A stretch of DNA of 64,000 bases, taken from contig NZ_JAFBES010000005.1 in NCBI RefSeq assembly GCF_016908875.1, positions 180,313 through 244,312 of the forward strand, read 5' to 3'. This DNA comes from Bacillus ectoiniformans. GTDB lineage: Bacteria; Bacillota; Bacilli; Bacillales; Domibacillaceae. Under the pieces are notes generated by a model, which worked only from the letters and a program-made list of their open reading frames with translations, had not been told where the DNA came from and ran no database searches. This document shows, piece by piece, positions 1-7,797 of the stretch. Positions within the stretch are counted from its first letter, which is position 1, and every line of letters starts with the position of its first letter. Both the position numbers and the translations under genes were made by a program.

Positions 1-1424
1 GAGTCGGGGCTGCCAATGTAGCGATTGGCGTTCATACAGCTTATCAAGATTCCACACCTATGGTTGTTTTTTTAGGGCAGGTTCATCGTCAATTTCGTGG
101 ACGTGAAGGATTCCAGGAAGTCGACCTTGAACAGTTTTTTGGACCAATTGCGAAATGGACCGTGGAGATAAGAGATGCTGAACGAGTGCCGGAACTGGTG
201 CAGCGCGCTTTTCGGATGGCCAGAACAGGGAGGCCAGGCCCGGTGGTTATTTCTCTTCCTGAAGATGTACTGAAACAGACGGCGGAAATGAGGTTTTCGC
301 CTCGGAGTCAAAAACCTGCCCCTGCACCATCTAGGGATGAAGTGAAACAAATTGAATCTATTCTCAAAAAAGCTAAACGACCGTTAATTATTGCCGGAGG
401 CGGCGTGAAGTCAGCTAACGCAGAGCATGAATTGAAAGCGTTTTCAGAAAAATACTCACTGTCTGTCATTGCGGCGTTCAGAAGGCATGACGTGTTTCCG
501 AACCATCATCCTCTCTATGTGGGGCATCTAGGTCTCGGCACAAACAAAGAAGTCATTCAAACTGTACAAGAAGCGGATGTCATTTTGGCCATTGGCACGA
601 GGCTCTCAGAAGTCACAACCCAAGATTACAGTTTGCCGACGAAAGATCAAATATTGATTCATGTAGAAATTGAACCATCAGTATTAGGAAAATCAGCCGT
701 CCCGGATGTTGGTATCATTGCTGACGCGAAACAAGCGCTTCTTGCCTGTATGGCAATCGAAAGTGATGCCCGCTGGATTAGCTGGACGGCCAAACGGCGC
801 AAGGTTTATGAAAGGACTTCATCCTTGCTATCAGCAAAACACGAGGAGAAGCTGACGAACGAGTGTGTGATGATGCTGCTGCAAGAGGTGCTGCCTGAAA
901 ATGCGATTCTGACCAATGATGCAGGGAATTTCGCTGGGTGGCTGCACACATATTATCAGTTCAAAGAGAAGAAGACCTATATCGGCCCGACTTCTGGAGC
1001 GATGGGCTATGGTTTGCCGGCGGCTATTGGAGCAAAATTTGCTTACCCTGACCTTGCTGTTGTCTCTTTATCTGGGGATGGCGGCATGATGATGACCGTT
1101 CAAGAACTAGAAACGGCCGTTAGGTACCAGGTGCCTGTGATCAGTCTAGTGTTTAATAATCAGATGTATGGCACGATCCGGATGCATCAGGAAATTCACT
1201 ACCCAAAAAGAGTGATCGGAACGGAATTAGGTCTTGTTTCGTTTGCTTCTCTTGCAAAAGCGATGGGAGCGAACGGTGTGAGAGTAACGAGTCAAAAGGA
1301 ATTGATCTGTGAGCTTCAATCTGCTTTAAGAAGCGATTGTCCGACCGTTATTGAAATCATGACGGACAGGGAAGACATTTCAGTCTCTAACACAATTGAA
1401 GAGTTGAGGCAGAAAATACCTTGA
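1..1424 (+). CDS. Thiamine pyrophosphate-dependent enzyme, acetolactate-synthase-like (5' end cut by window edge)
   Basis: The reading frame is open to the first base, so the N-terminus lies outside the window; the first visible ATG at 60 is internal. The visible part starts inside the N-terminal pyrimidine-binding domain (GAANVAIGVHTAYQDS, like the GATN...TAYMDS segment of acetolactate synthases). A central Rossmann-like domain follows, then the C-terminal PP-binding domain with the TPP/Mg motif GDGG...FNNQMYG around residues 345-377 counted from the ATG at 60. Family members decarboxylate 2-oxo acids or condense them. It sits 48 bp before an aldehyde dehydrogenase and upstream of a lysine 6-dehydrogenase, with no regulatory-subunit gene behind it. 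I therefore infer a catabolic 2-oxo acid enzyme, possibly acting on 2-oxoadipate, rather than a branched-chain biosynthetic one. Substrate is not provable from sequence. Confidence 0.85.
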   Translation, partial: VGAANVAIGVHTAYQDSTPMVVFLGQVHRQFRGREGFQEVDLEQFFGPIAKWTVEIRDAERVPELVQRAFRMARTGRPGPVVISLPEDVLKQTAEMRFSPRSQKPAPAPSRDEVKQIESILKKAKRPLIIAGGGVKSANAEHELKAFSEKYSLSVIAAFRRHDVFPNHHPLYVGHLGLGTNKEVIQTVQEADVILAIGTRLSEVTTQDYSLPTKDQILIHVEIEPSVLGKSAVPDVGIIADAKQALLACMAIESDARWISWTAKRRKVYERTSSLLSAKHEEKLTNECVMMLLQEVLPENAILTNDAGNFAGWLHTYYQFKEKKTYIGPTSGAMGYGLPAAIGAKFAYPDLAVVSLSGDGGMMMTVQELETAVRYQVPVISLVFNNQMYGTIRMHQEIHYPKRVIGTELGLVSFASLAKAMGANGVRVTSQKELICELQSALRSDCPTVIEIMTDREDISVSNTIEELRQKIP

Positions 1425-1472
1425 GGATGGTCGATGAACGCAAAAAATAACAGTGCAGGAGGAGAGGAAAAT

Positions 1473-2975
1473 ATGGCTAAAGCAGTAGTGAGTGGAGCGA
1501 AAGTAGTAAATTATATTGATGGTAGCTGGGTCAGTTCCCAATCGGAACAATTTACTTCCATTATCAATCCTGCTGACGGAACGATCCTTGGGGATGTATT
1601 GCTTTCTAAAAAGGAGGATGTCGACCTAGCTGTTGAAGCCGCGAAAAGAGCGCAGGAACAATGGCGGCTAGTTCCGGCCCCGCAGCGGGCAGAAGTGCTG
1701 TATCGCGTCGGGGCAATTATGAAGGAAAGAAAAGAAGAGTTGGCTCAAATATTGACGTCTGAAATGGGAAAAGTCATTGATGAAGCCCGGGGAGAAGTAC
1801 AAGAAGGGATCGACATGGCTTTTTATATGGCAGGTGAGGGCAGACGATTGTTTGGAGACACGACACCGTCTGAATTAAAAAACAAGTTTGCCATGAGTAT
1901 ACGCGCGCCTATCGGGATAGTTGGGATCATCACTCCGTGGAATTTTCCGATCGCCATTGCGACGTGGAAGTCGTTTCCGGCAATCGTCGCTGGGAATGCA
2001 GTCATTTGGAAGCCAGCCACTGAGACACCGCTGATGGCGATGGAGCTAGTTAAGATTTTTGAAGAAGCCGGGCTTCCAAAAGGCGTGATGAATTTAGTAG
2101 TAGGTGAAGGATCTGCTGTCGGAACAGCTATGGTCGAACATCCAGACATCCAGGTCATCTCCTTTACGGGCTCCAATGAAGTCGGAAGGAGAATTGCTGA
2201 AAGCTGCGGTAGGCTATTAAAAAGGGTGTCTCTCGAGATGGGTGGGAAAAATGCCGTGATTGTCATGGATGACGCCGATCTGGATTTAGCAGTAGAAGGC
2301 ATTCTTTGGAGTGCATTTGGCACGAGCGGACAAAGGTGCACAGCTTGCAGCCGGGTCATTGTTCATGAAGAAGTTAAACAGGAATTGGAAGAAAAGCTGC
2401 TTGCGGAAATGAAGAAGCTGACACTTGGCAATGGGTTAGATCCGAAAGTGAAGGTAGGGCCCGTTATTAATGCAGCTAGCCTTGAGCGAATACACGAATA
2501 TGTTCAGATAGGAAAGAAAGAAGGAGCCACGCTTCTTGCAGGTGGAATGATAAAGAATGAAGAAGAACTCGCATCAGGCCATTATTATGCGCCGACTCTC
2601 TTTACGAATGTTGATCCTGGAATGAGAATTGCTCAAGAAGAAATCTTTGGTCCTGTGACTTCCATTATCCCAGTCAAAAGTTTTGAAGAAGCGATCAAGG
2701 TCAATAACGGGGTCGTCTATGGATTATCAAGCTCCATTTATACAAGAGACGTCAATAAAGTATTTGCTGCCCAAAGAGATCTAGACACTGGCATCGTGTA
2801 TGTGAATGCCGGGACGACAGGTGCTGAGATCCACTTGCCATTTGGCGGGTCGAAAGGAACAGGAAATGGCCATCGTGATTCAGGTGTTGCCGCGCTTGAT
2901 GTCTTTACCGAATGGAAAAGTGTGTACATTGATTTTAGCGGGAAATTGCAAAGGGCTCAAATAGATATGGAGTAA
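1473..2975 (+). CDS. NAD(P)-dependent aldehyde dehydrogenase (likely aminoadipate-semialdehyde oxidation)
   Basis: A 500-residue enzyme of the aldehyde dehydrogenase superfamily. It has the PWNFP cofactor-binding segment, the FTGS turn, the general-base glutamate in LEMGGKN, and the catalytic cysteine in GQRCTACSR. The C-terminal EIFGPV and PFGG segments are also present. An upstream in-frame ATG at 1434 exists, but the strong ribosome binding site AGGAGGAGAGG ends five bases before the ATG at 1473, which I take as the start. The neighbour downstream is lysine 6-dehydrogenase, whose product (2-aminoadipate 6-semialdehyde, in equilibrium with piperideine-6-carboxylate) is a natural substrate for such an enzyme. 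The role in lysine breakdown is therefore inferred from context; the family assignment is certain. Confidence 0.9.
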   Translation: MAKAVVSGAKVVNYIDGSWVSSQSEQFTSIINPADGTILGDVLLSKKEDVDLAVEAAKRAQEQWRLVPAPQRAEVLYRVGAIMKERKEELAQILTSEMGKVIDEARGEVQEGIDMAFYMAGEGRRLFGDTTPSELKNKFAMSIRAPIGIVGIITPWNFPIAIATWKSFPAIVAGNAVIWKPATETPLMAMELVKIFEEAGLPKGVMNLVVGEGSAVGTAMVEHPDIQVISFTGSNEVGRRIAESCGRLLKRVSLEMGGKNAVIVMDDADLDLAVEGILWSAFGTSGQRCTACSRVIVHEEVKQELEEKLLAEMKKLTLGNGLDPKVKVGPVINAASLERIHEYVQIGKKEGATLLAGGMIKNEEELASGHYYAPTLFTNVDPGMRIAQEEIFGPVTSIIPVKSFEEAIKVNNGVVYGLSSSIYTRDVNKVFAAQRDLDTGIVYVNAGTTGAEIHLPFGGSKGTGNGHRDSGVAALDVFTEWKSVYIDFSGKLQRAQIDME

Positions 2976-2980
2976 GGGAG

Positions 2981-3019
2981 GGCGGATAGGCATTGAGGAC
3001 TCTTCAAGGCTTATCCGCC
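2981..3019 (+). other. Intra-cluster hairpin between aldehyde dehydrogenase and lysine dehydrogenase genes
   Basis: Eight-base arms GGCGGATA and TATCCGCC enclose 23 bases that can pair further (TTGA with TCAA). No T-run follows, so it is not a standard intrinsic terminator. An mRNA stabiliser or processing site is possible. Confidence 0.4.
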
Positions 3020-3089
3020 AGCTGTTCCAAAGCAGGAAGGGTTATATAAATGCTTTCAAAAATAGGACGCGTAAGGGGGAGGAAGAGTC

Positions 3090-4262
3090 ATGAAGGTTGC
3101 AGTCCTCGGGGCAGGGTTGATGGGAAAAGAAGCCGCTAGGGATTTAGTGGGCAGCAAAGGCGTTCAACAAGTCACGCTGGCCGATGTCAATTTGGCAGCA
3201 GCTGAGCAAGTATGCCGGCAGTTAGACTCGAAGAAATTGAAAGCTTGTTTTCTGGATGCCTCCAATAAAGAACAGCTGGCCTATCTGATGAGGCAGCACG
3301 ATGTTGTCATTAACGCTCTTTTTTATTCATTTAATGAAATCGTCGCGAAAACAGCGATTGAAGCTGGTGTCAGTTCACTGGACCTTGGAGGCCATATTGG
3401 TCATATGACAGACAAGGTGCTTGCGCTGCATCAACAAGCGAAGCAAGCTGGTGTCACTATTATTCCTGACCTCGGTGTTGCGCCGGGAATGATTAATATT
3501 TTATCAGGGTACGGGGCAAGCAAGCTTGATCGCATCGAATCGCTTAAGCTGTATGTTGGGGGAATTCCGCTGCGTCCGGAGCCGCCTTTAGCCTATAATC
3601 ACGTCTTCTCCATGGAAGGTGTGTTCGATCATTACACGGATCCTTCCTTCATTATTCGTAATGGCATTAAACAAACCATTCCATCTTTATCAGAAGTTGA
3701 ACCCATCTATTTCGAAAAGTTTGGTCCACTCGAAGCCTTTCATACCGCTGGCGGAACGTCTACTCTATCACTAACTTACCCTCACCTCACCACTCTTGAA
3801 TATAAAACCATTCGTTACCCAGGCCATGCCGAAAAGTTTAAATTGCTTGTTGATTTAAATTTAACCCGCAATGATTATGAAGTAGAAATAAAAGGACAAA
3901 AGATCAAACCGCGAGACGTTTTACTGAAAGCGTTGGCCCCTATTGTTGACTTGAAAGATAAAGAGGATGCGGTGTTATTGAGAGTGATCGTTGAAGGCCA
4001 AAAGAATGGCCAGACAAAAACATATGAATATGAGATGTGCACATTTAAAAACCGTCTGACAAACGTAACGGCCATGGCCAGAGCAACAGCCAATACGATC
4101 TCTGTGGTCGCACAAATGATTGGAAATGGTACCCTCAAAAAGAAAGGGGTGTTTGCACCGGAACAAATTGTGCCGGGCAAGGAATATATCGAGGAAATGG
4201 CAAAGCGTGATGTTCATATCTTAGAAAAAACAGATTCGGCAGAGTCCAGAGTGAATGTTTAA
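3090..4262 (+). CDS. L-lysine 6-dehydrogenase
   Basis: A 390-residue NAD(P)-dependent dehydrogenase of the saccharopine dehydrogenase fold. The N-terminal Rossmann motif is GAGLMG (residues 7-12). The segments [45 protein letters not shown] and [13 protein letters not shown] agree closely with the lysine 6-dehydrogenase of Geobacillus stearothermophilus as I remember it, and the length is nearly the same. The family oxidatively deaminates the epsilon-amino group of L-lysine to 2-aminoadipate 6-semialdehyde plus ammonia. The start at 3090 follows GGGGGAGGAAGAG. It probably works with the aldehyde dehydrogenase upstream. A weaker alternative is a generic saccharopine-dehydrogenase-like oxidoreductase. 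Confidence 0.85.
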   Translation: MKVAVLGAGLMGKEAARDLVGSKGVQQVTLADVNLAAAEQVCRQLDSKKLKACFLDASNKEQLAYLMRQHDVVINALFYSFNEIVAKTAIEAGVSSLDLGGHIGHMTDKVLALHQQAKQAGVTIIPDLGVAPGMINILSGYGASKLDRIESLKLYVGGIPLRPEPPLAYNHVFSMEGVFDHYTDPSFIIRNGIKQTIPSLSEVEPIYFEKFGPLEAFHTAGGTSTLSLTYPHLTTLEYKTIRYPGHAEKFKLLVDLNLTRNDYEVEIKGQKIKPRDVLLKALAPIVDLKDKEDAVLLRVIVEGQKNGQTKTYEYEMCTFKNRLTNVTAMARATANTISVVAQMIGNGTLKKKGVFAPEQIVPGKEYIEEMAKRDVHILEKTDSAESRVNV

Positions 4263-4286
4263 AATGGAAATGCGATCCATGTGACT

Positions 4287-4319
4287 ATTCCCCCTTTACA
4301 AAGAGGGGATTTTTTTGTT
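4287..4319 (+). terminator. Intrinsic terminator of the lysine-degradation cluster
   Basis: A C-rich/G-rich hairpin (CCCC...GGGG with TTT/AAAG inside) is followed by a run of seven T. It separates the lysine 6-dehydrogenase gene from the padR gene. Confidence 0.7.
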
Positions 4320-4329
4320 ATTTTTTCAT

Positions 4330-4357
4330 TATCGGTTTTCAATAACGATTTTCGATA
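4330..4357 (+). promoter_or_regulatory. Possible PadR operator (dyad TATCG ... CGATA)
   Basis: TATCG at 4330 and CGATA ending at 4357 form a spaced dyad just upstream of the padR ribosome binding site, with another CGAT between them. PadR proteins usually bind such short dyads and repress their own operon. The spacing is wider than usual, so this is a guess from position. Confidence 0.3.
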
Positions 4358-4370
4358 TTGGAGGGAAGAT

Positions 4371-4679
4371 ATGGAAGATAAGGTGCTCAGAAAGCTATTT
4401 TTAGGGTTTATCCAAATACATATTCTTCACCATGCGAAGGAGCATCCCGTGTATGGATTATGGATGCTTGAGGAGTTAAAGGAGCACGGATACTCTATGA
4501 GTGCCGGAACGCTCTATCCCATTTTTCATCAGATGGAGAAAGATGGCCTTCTTTTGATGGAGAAGAAAAAAGTGGACGGAAAGATCCGCAAATATTATCA
4601 AACGACTGAAAAAGGGAATCATGTGCTGCAAGAAGCAAGGGAAAAAGCATATGAATTATTTCGCGAAATCAAGGAATAA
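4371..4679 (+). CDS. PadR-family transcriptional regulator
   Basis: A 102-residue winged-helix protein made of one PadR domain: the helix segment LFLGFIQIHILHHAKEHPVYGLWMLEEL, the conserved turn GTLYPIFHQMEKDGLL, then the wing KIRKYYQTTEKG and a short C-terminal dimerisation helix. A longer in-frame ORF starts at 4281, but it would run through the upstream terminator. The ATG at 4371 has GGAGGGA four bases in front, so I use that. The gene lies 11 bp before a chromate transporter gene, so the pair is most likely one operon in which this protein represses the transporter until an effector is present. PadR and chrA pairs are known in Firmicutes. Confidence 0.85.
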   Translation: MEDKVLRKLFLGFIQIHILHHAKEHPVYGLWMLEELKEHGYSMSAGTLYPIFHQMEKDGLLLMEKKKVDGKIRKYYQTTEKGNHVLQEAREKAYELFREIKE

Positions 4680-4690
4680 GGAGTGGAAGA

Positions 4691-5872
4691 ATGAATCAAC
4701 CAATGAGCAGGCTAAAGCTGCTGATGGAATTATTTATGGTGTCAACGAGACTTGGATTAAGCTCTTTTGGAGGTCCCATTGCTCATCTCGGATACTTTCA
4801 CGAGGAATATATCCGCCGCAGAAAATGGATGGATGAAAAAAGCTACGCTGATTTAGTGGCGCTGTGCCAGTTTCTGCCGGGGCCAGCGAGTTCTCAGGTC
4901 GGTATCGGCATTGGTGTCATGCGTGCCGGCTGGATAGGAGGGATTGTTTCCTTTCTTGGATTTACCATGCCATCAGTGATTGCTTTAATCCTATTTGCTA
5001 TTCTTTTGCAGGGGATTGATGTGAAAGACGCTGGCTGGATACACGGATTGAAAATCGTTGCAGTGGCAGTTGTCGCTCATGCAATAATGGGCATGGCTCA
5101 AAAGCTGACGCCAGATTTAACGAAAAAGGCGATTGCCCTCGCCGTGCTGGTGGCGATGCTGATATGGCCGTCCACTTGGGTTCAGGTCGGATTAATTCTT
5201 GCTGCGGCTATCTTTGGATTTATTTACTTTAAACAAGAAAAAAAGACTGAAGACTCGGCGCTGTCTGTGCAGCTGTCAAAACGATTTGCGGGAATTTGTT
5301 TGGCGCTGTTCTTCGGCCTTCTCATTGCTCTTCCCATTTTAAGAGAAGTGACAGCTTATGATTGGATTGCTTTATTTGACAGTTTCTATCGGTCGGGTTC
5401 ATTAGTCTTCGGCGGCGGGCATGTAGTACTTCCGCTGCTTGAACAGGAATTTGTCCCGTCCGGCTGGATTACGAAAGAAGATTTCTTGGCAGGATATGGA
5501 GCCACGCAGGCTGTACCGGGACCATTGTTTACATTTGCCGCTTATTTAGGAGCAGTGATGGGCGGATGGACAGGCGGATTGCTGGCGACAGCCGCTATTT
5601 TCCTGCCGGCCTTTCTATTGATCTTGGGCACGCTGCCGTTTTGGGACTCTCTGCGTCGCAATCCAACGTTTAATGGAGCGTTGCAGGGAGTGAACGCCGC
5701 GGTTGTCGGTATTCTGATCGCTGCATTCTACACGCCGATTTGGGAGAGTTCTATCGGCTCACCGAAGGACTTTGCGTTTGGAGCAGTTCTGTTTAGTATG
5801 TTAGTATTCTGGAAGCTTCCTCCTTGGGTGATTGTGCTGACTGGAGCAGCTGGAGGTTTCTTGCTGCTGTAG
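4691..5872 (+). CDS. chrA: Chromate transporter, two-domain (long) CHR family
   Basis: A 393-residue membrane protein of the CHR superfamily. It shows the internal duplication of the long form. The first half carries SSFGGPIAHLGYFHEEY and LCQFLPGPASSQVGIGIG; the second half carries LVFGGGHVVLPLLEQEF and GATQAVPGPLFTFAAYLG. Each is followed by several hydrophobic segments, about ten in total. The family exports chromate and confers resistance, although some members act on other oxyanions. The start at 4691 has AAGGAGTGG in front. It probably forms an operon with padR. I see no terminator directly behind it, so the lipoprotein gene may be cotranscribed. Confidence 0.88.
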   Translation: MNQPMSRLKLLMELFMVSTRLGLSSFGGPIAHLGYFHEEYIRRRKWMDEKSYADLVALCQFLPGPASSQVGIGIGVMRAGWIGGIVSFLGFTMPSVIALILFAILLQGIDVKDAGWIHGLKIVAVAVVAHAIMGMAQKLTPDLTKKAIALAVLVAMLIWPSTWVQVGLILAAAIFGFIYFKQEKKTEDSALSVQLSKRFAGICLALFFGLLIALPILREVTAYDWIALFDSFYRSGSLVFGGGHVVLPLLEQEFVPSGWITKEDFLAGYGATQAVPGPLFTFAAYLGAVMGGWTGGLLATAAIFLPAFLLILGTLPFWDSLRRNPTFNGALQGVNAAVVGILIAAFYTPIWESSIGSPKDFAFGAVLFSMLVFWKLPPWVIVLTGAAGGFLLL

Positions 5873-5932
5873 TATGAAAGATTAGCTTCATCTCCTTTTG
5901 GATAAGATGGGAATAAAAAGGGGATGAGATGT

Positions 5933-6196
5933 GTGATTCGCTCCTGTATGCTGATCATGCTACTATTTGGACTTTCAGCCTGTTCATTTGATTCGAATGA
6001 GCGGGCAGTGGGTGAAGAGTTGACAGATCAGCCTCACTCCACAAAAGTTGTTTTGCGTGAATGGAATCCGAGCGGCGAAAAGGCAGAAACAGTCCGTTAT
6101 GAAACCATTTGGGCGATGGAAGACTTTTGGGCCAAATATAAAGACTGGCAGTTGGTAGACATGAATGAACACTATATGATTTTTGAGAAAAAATGA
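5933..6196 (+). CDS. Small lipoprotein of unknown function
   Basis: An 87-residue protein with a type II signal peptide: positive start (MIRSC), hydrophobic stretch, and lipobox LSAC at about residues 14-17. The mature part of roughly 70 residues is charged and ends in an aromatic-rich stretch (IWAMEDFWAKYKDW). An in-frame ATG at 5924 lies directly against the ribosome binding site, while the GTG at 5933 has proper spacing from AAAGGGG, so I choose the GTG. I do not recognise the family. It is predicted to be anchored on the outside of the membrane. A strong terminator follows at once, so it ends its transcription unit. Confidence 0.65.
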   Translation: MIRSCMLIMLLFGLSACSFDSNERAVGEELTDQPHSTKVVLREWNPSGEKAETVRYETIWAMEDFWAKYKDWQLVDMNEHYMIFEKK

Positions 6197-6202
6197 AACG
6201 AG

Positions 6203-6233
6203 AAAAAGCTGTTCAGCGCTGAACAGCTTTTTT
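6203..6233 (+). terminator. Intrinsic terminator after the lipoprotein gene (works in both directions)
   Basis: A perfect hairpin with arms AAAAAGCTGTTCAG and CTGAACAGCTTTTTT and a two-base loop. The A-run on one side and T-run on the other would allow termination from both strands, including the convergent MFS gene. Confidence 0.9.
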
Positions 6234-6256
6234 CTTGATGGGAAAACATCTCCATT

Positions 6257-6378
6257 TATCGGATATCAGCAACTTTCGCACACATATCGGCAACTTTTAA
6301 AATTTATCAGCAACTTCCGCTGGTTTATCAGCAACTTTACAAAATTATCAGCGACTTCCGCTAGTTTATCAGCAACTT
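6257..6378 (+). repeat. Six phased direct repeats, core TATCAGCAACTT, period 20-21 bp
   Basis: Cores begin at 6264, 6285, 6305, 6326, 6346 and 6367, a spacing of 21, 20, 21, 20, 21. The 12-base core is TATC(A/G)GC(A/G)ACTT and the other 8-9 bases vary. A truncated core (TTTATCGG) starts the tract. It fills the convergent gap between the lipoprotein terminator and the MFS stop codon. The short ORFs across it only reflect the repeat. Confidence 0.9.
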
Positions 6379-6391
6379 CCCTAATAGTGGC

Positions 6392-7582
6392 TTAATTCTT
6401 TGAAAAATCATAAACAGGCTCGTCACTTGCTTCTTTCTGTTCTCTAAACGACAGAAAGGCCGCAAATAACAGAAGCAATAAAACACTGATGATAAAAAAG
6501 AAACTGATACCAGTAAAAAACTCAATAAATAATCCCCCGAAATAAGGACCTGCTAAACTTCCGATGCTAAACGCAATTCCGCACAGGAGATTGCCTGTAG
6601 GCAGGAGGTTCTTCGGCAAGAGATCCGTCATAAAGCTGATCCCTAAAGAAAAGGTGGACCCGACTGACATGCCGGCGATAAATAAGCATACGGTTAGGGC
6701 CAAGACCGATGTTTCAAGGAAGCTTGCAGCACCAAACGACAAGCCCCCAATCAATAAAATAGACGTAAGAATTTTCCTTCTCCCATATCTGTCACTCAGA
6801 ATGCCAAGTGGCAGCTGCGAAATAATTCCTCCGACCGCAAATGAAGTGAGCAATAAAGAAACATTTACAACATCGAGCCCAATCCTTAGCCCGTAAACAG
6901 GAAAACTGCCATTTAAAGATGATTCTAAAAACCCGTAGCCTAGCGGCGGGAGAAAAGCTATCCAACCGTATTTCCAGGCACTGCGAAACCGTTTCGCTGT
7001 TTCTTTCATCGAATGGATCTCAATCGATTGCTCAGGGAAATCGTTTTTCAGTAAGAATAAAAATCCCCAGCAGATGAGACACAAAACAGAAGAGACGAAG
7101 AAAGGCAGTGTTTCATGAATGTTGACTAAAGGAGCCATTAGCGGTCCCGCTGCAAAACCTACCCCAAAAAACAATCCGTAAAGTGAAATATTTCTCCCGC
7201 GCCGATGTTCTGGTGACGCTGTGGTGATCCATGTCTGGGTGCCGAAATGCAGGGCGTGATCGCCAATTCCAATCAAAAGTCTTAATGCAAACCAAAACCA
7301 AAATGATTTCCATAAAGGAAACAAAGCTAAAGAGAGGATCACGAGCCCTCCCCCAAAGATAATCACGGGTTTGTAGCCATGTTTTCTAAGCGGAGCTTCC
7401 ATAAACGGTGAAATTAATAAAATCCCTATATATAAGGCAGTGGCATTTAATCCATTTAAAGAGGAGGAGACGCCATCCTTTTCCAAAATAATTGCGATTA
7501 AAGGCAGCAGCATCCCCTGGCTGAACCCTGAAACGGCGACAATGCTGATTAATATGCCAAAACGAAATTTGTTTTTATCCAT
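6392..7582 (-). CDS. Major facilitator superfamily transporter
   Basis: A 396-residue protein with twelve predicted membrane segments in two blocks of six. The loop between segments 8 and 9 carries GILSDRYGRRK, a form of MFS motif A, and the N-terminal half carries RLLIGIGDHALHFG. The overall pattern suggests a drug or sugar/metabolite exporter of the type common in Bacillus (YfkF-like). The substrate cannot be read from the sequence. The start at 7582 has GAGGATC in front on the minus strand. It converges on the lipoprotein gene and diverges from fruR. Confidence 0.82.
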   Translation of the reverse strand: MDKNKFRFGILISIVAVSGFSQGMLLPLIAIILEKDGVSSSLNGLNATALYIGILLISPFMEAPLRKHGYKPVIIFGGGLVILSLALFPLWKSFWFWFALRLLIGIGDHALHFGTQTWITTASPEHRRGRNISLYGLFFGVGFAAGPLMAPLVNIHETLPFFVSSVLCLICWGFLFLLKNDFPEQSIEIHSMKETAKRFRSAWKYGWIAFLPPLGYGFLESSLNGSFPVYGLRIGLDVVNVSLLLTSFAVGGIISQLPLGILSDRYGRRKILTSILLIGGLSFGAASFLETSVLALTVCLFIAGMSVGSTFSLGISFMTDLLPKNLLPTGNLLCGIAFSIGSLAGPYFGGLFIEFFTGISFFFIISVLLLLLFAAFLSFREQKEASDEPVYDFSKN

Positions 7583-7652
7583 CGTTGATCCTCTATTCCT
7601 TTTTTGTTCGATTCTTTCATTAATAAATGGTAAGGGTTGAAAAGAGAAAAGT

Positions 7653-7672
7653 CTATTCTTTTCATAGAATAG
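7653..7672. promoter_or_regulatory. 20-bp dyad between the MFS gene and fruR
   Basis: Seven-base perfect arms CTATTCT and AGAATAG with six bases between. It lies about 70 bp upstream of the MFS start codon and just outside the fruR hexamer array, so it is a candidate operator for the divergent region. No known factor is assigned. Confidence 0.4.
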
Positions 7673-7685
7673 CTTTCAGTTTGAG

Positions 7686-7741
7686 TGATTGAGATTGATT
7701 GTTTTTGATTGTTTATGAAAGAAAATGATTGAAATTGATGG
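7686..7741 (+). promoter_or_regulatory. 10-bp-phased TGATTG array, candidate FruR operator
   Basis: Hexamers start exactly every ten bases: TGATTG at 7686, 7696 and 7706, TGAAAG at 7716, TGATTG at 7726, TGATGG at 7736. The last two overlap the -35 box of the fruR promoter. DeoR-family repressors often bind repeated short half-sites, so this is the likely site of FruR control. Confidence 0.55.
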
Positions 7742-7757
7742 TTTTATCCATTATGAT
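7729..7757 (+). promoter_or_regulatory. Sigma-A promoter of fruR-fruK-fruA
   Basis: TTGAAA (7729-7734), a 17-base spacer, then TATGAT (7752-7757), about 40 bp before the fruR start codon. Confidence 0.75.
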
Positions 7758-7797
7758 GATAGTAAGAAATTTTTACTTTCTTGAGGAGATGAAGTCG

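Noticed and set aside
1..1424. Biosynthetic acetolactate synthase (ilvB)
   Set aside because: No regulatory subunit or ilv genes nearby; the context is lysine catabolism, so only the family is named.
4281..4370. Upstream extension of the PadR protein
   Set aside because: It would place the start in the terminator of the previous gene; a good ribosome binding site exists at the internal ATG.
6183..6395. 70-codon ORF rich in L-S-A-T and I-S-N-F
   Set aside because: It simply translates the 20/21-bp repeat tract and starts inside the lipoprotein gene; no ribosome binding site.
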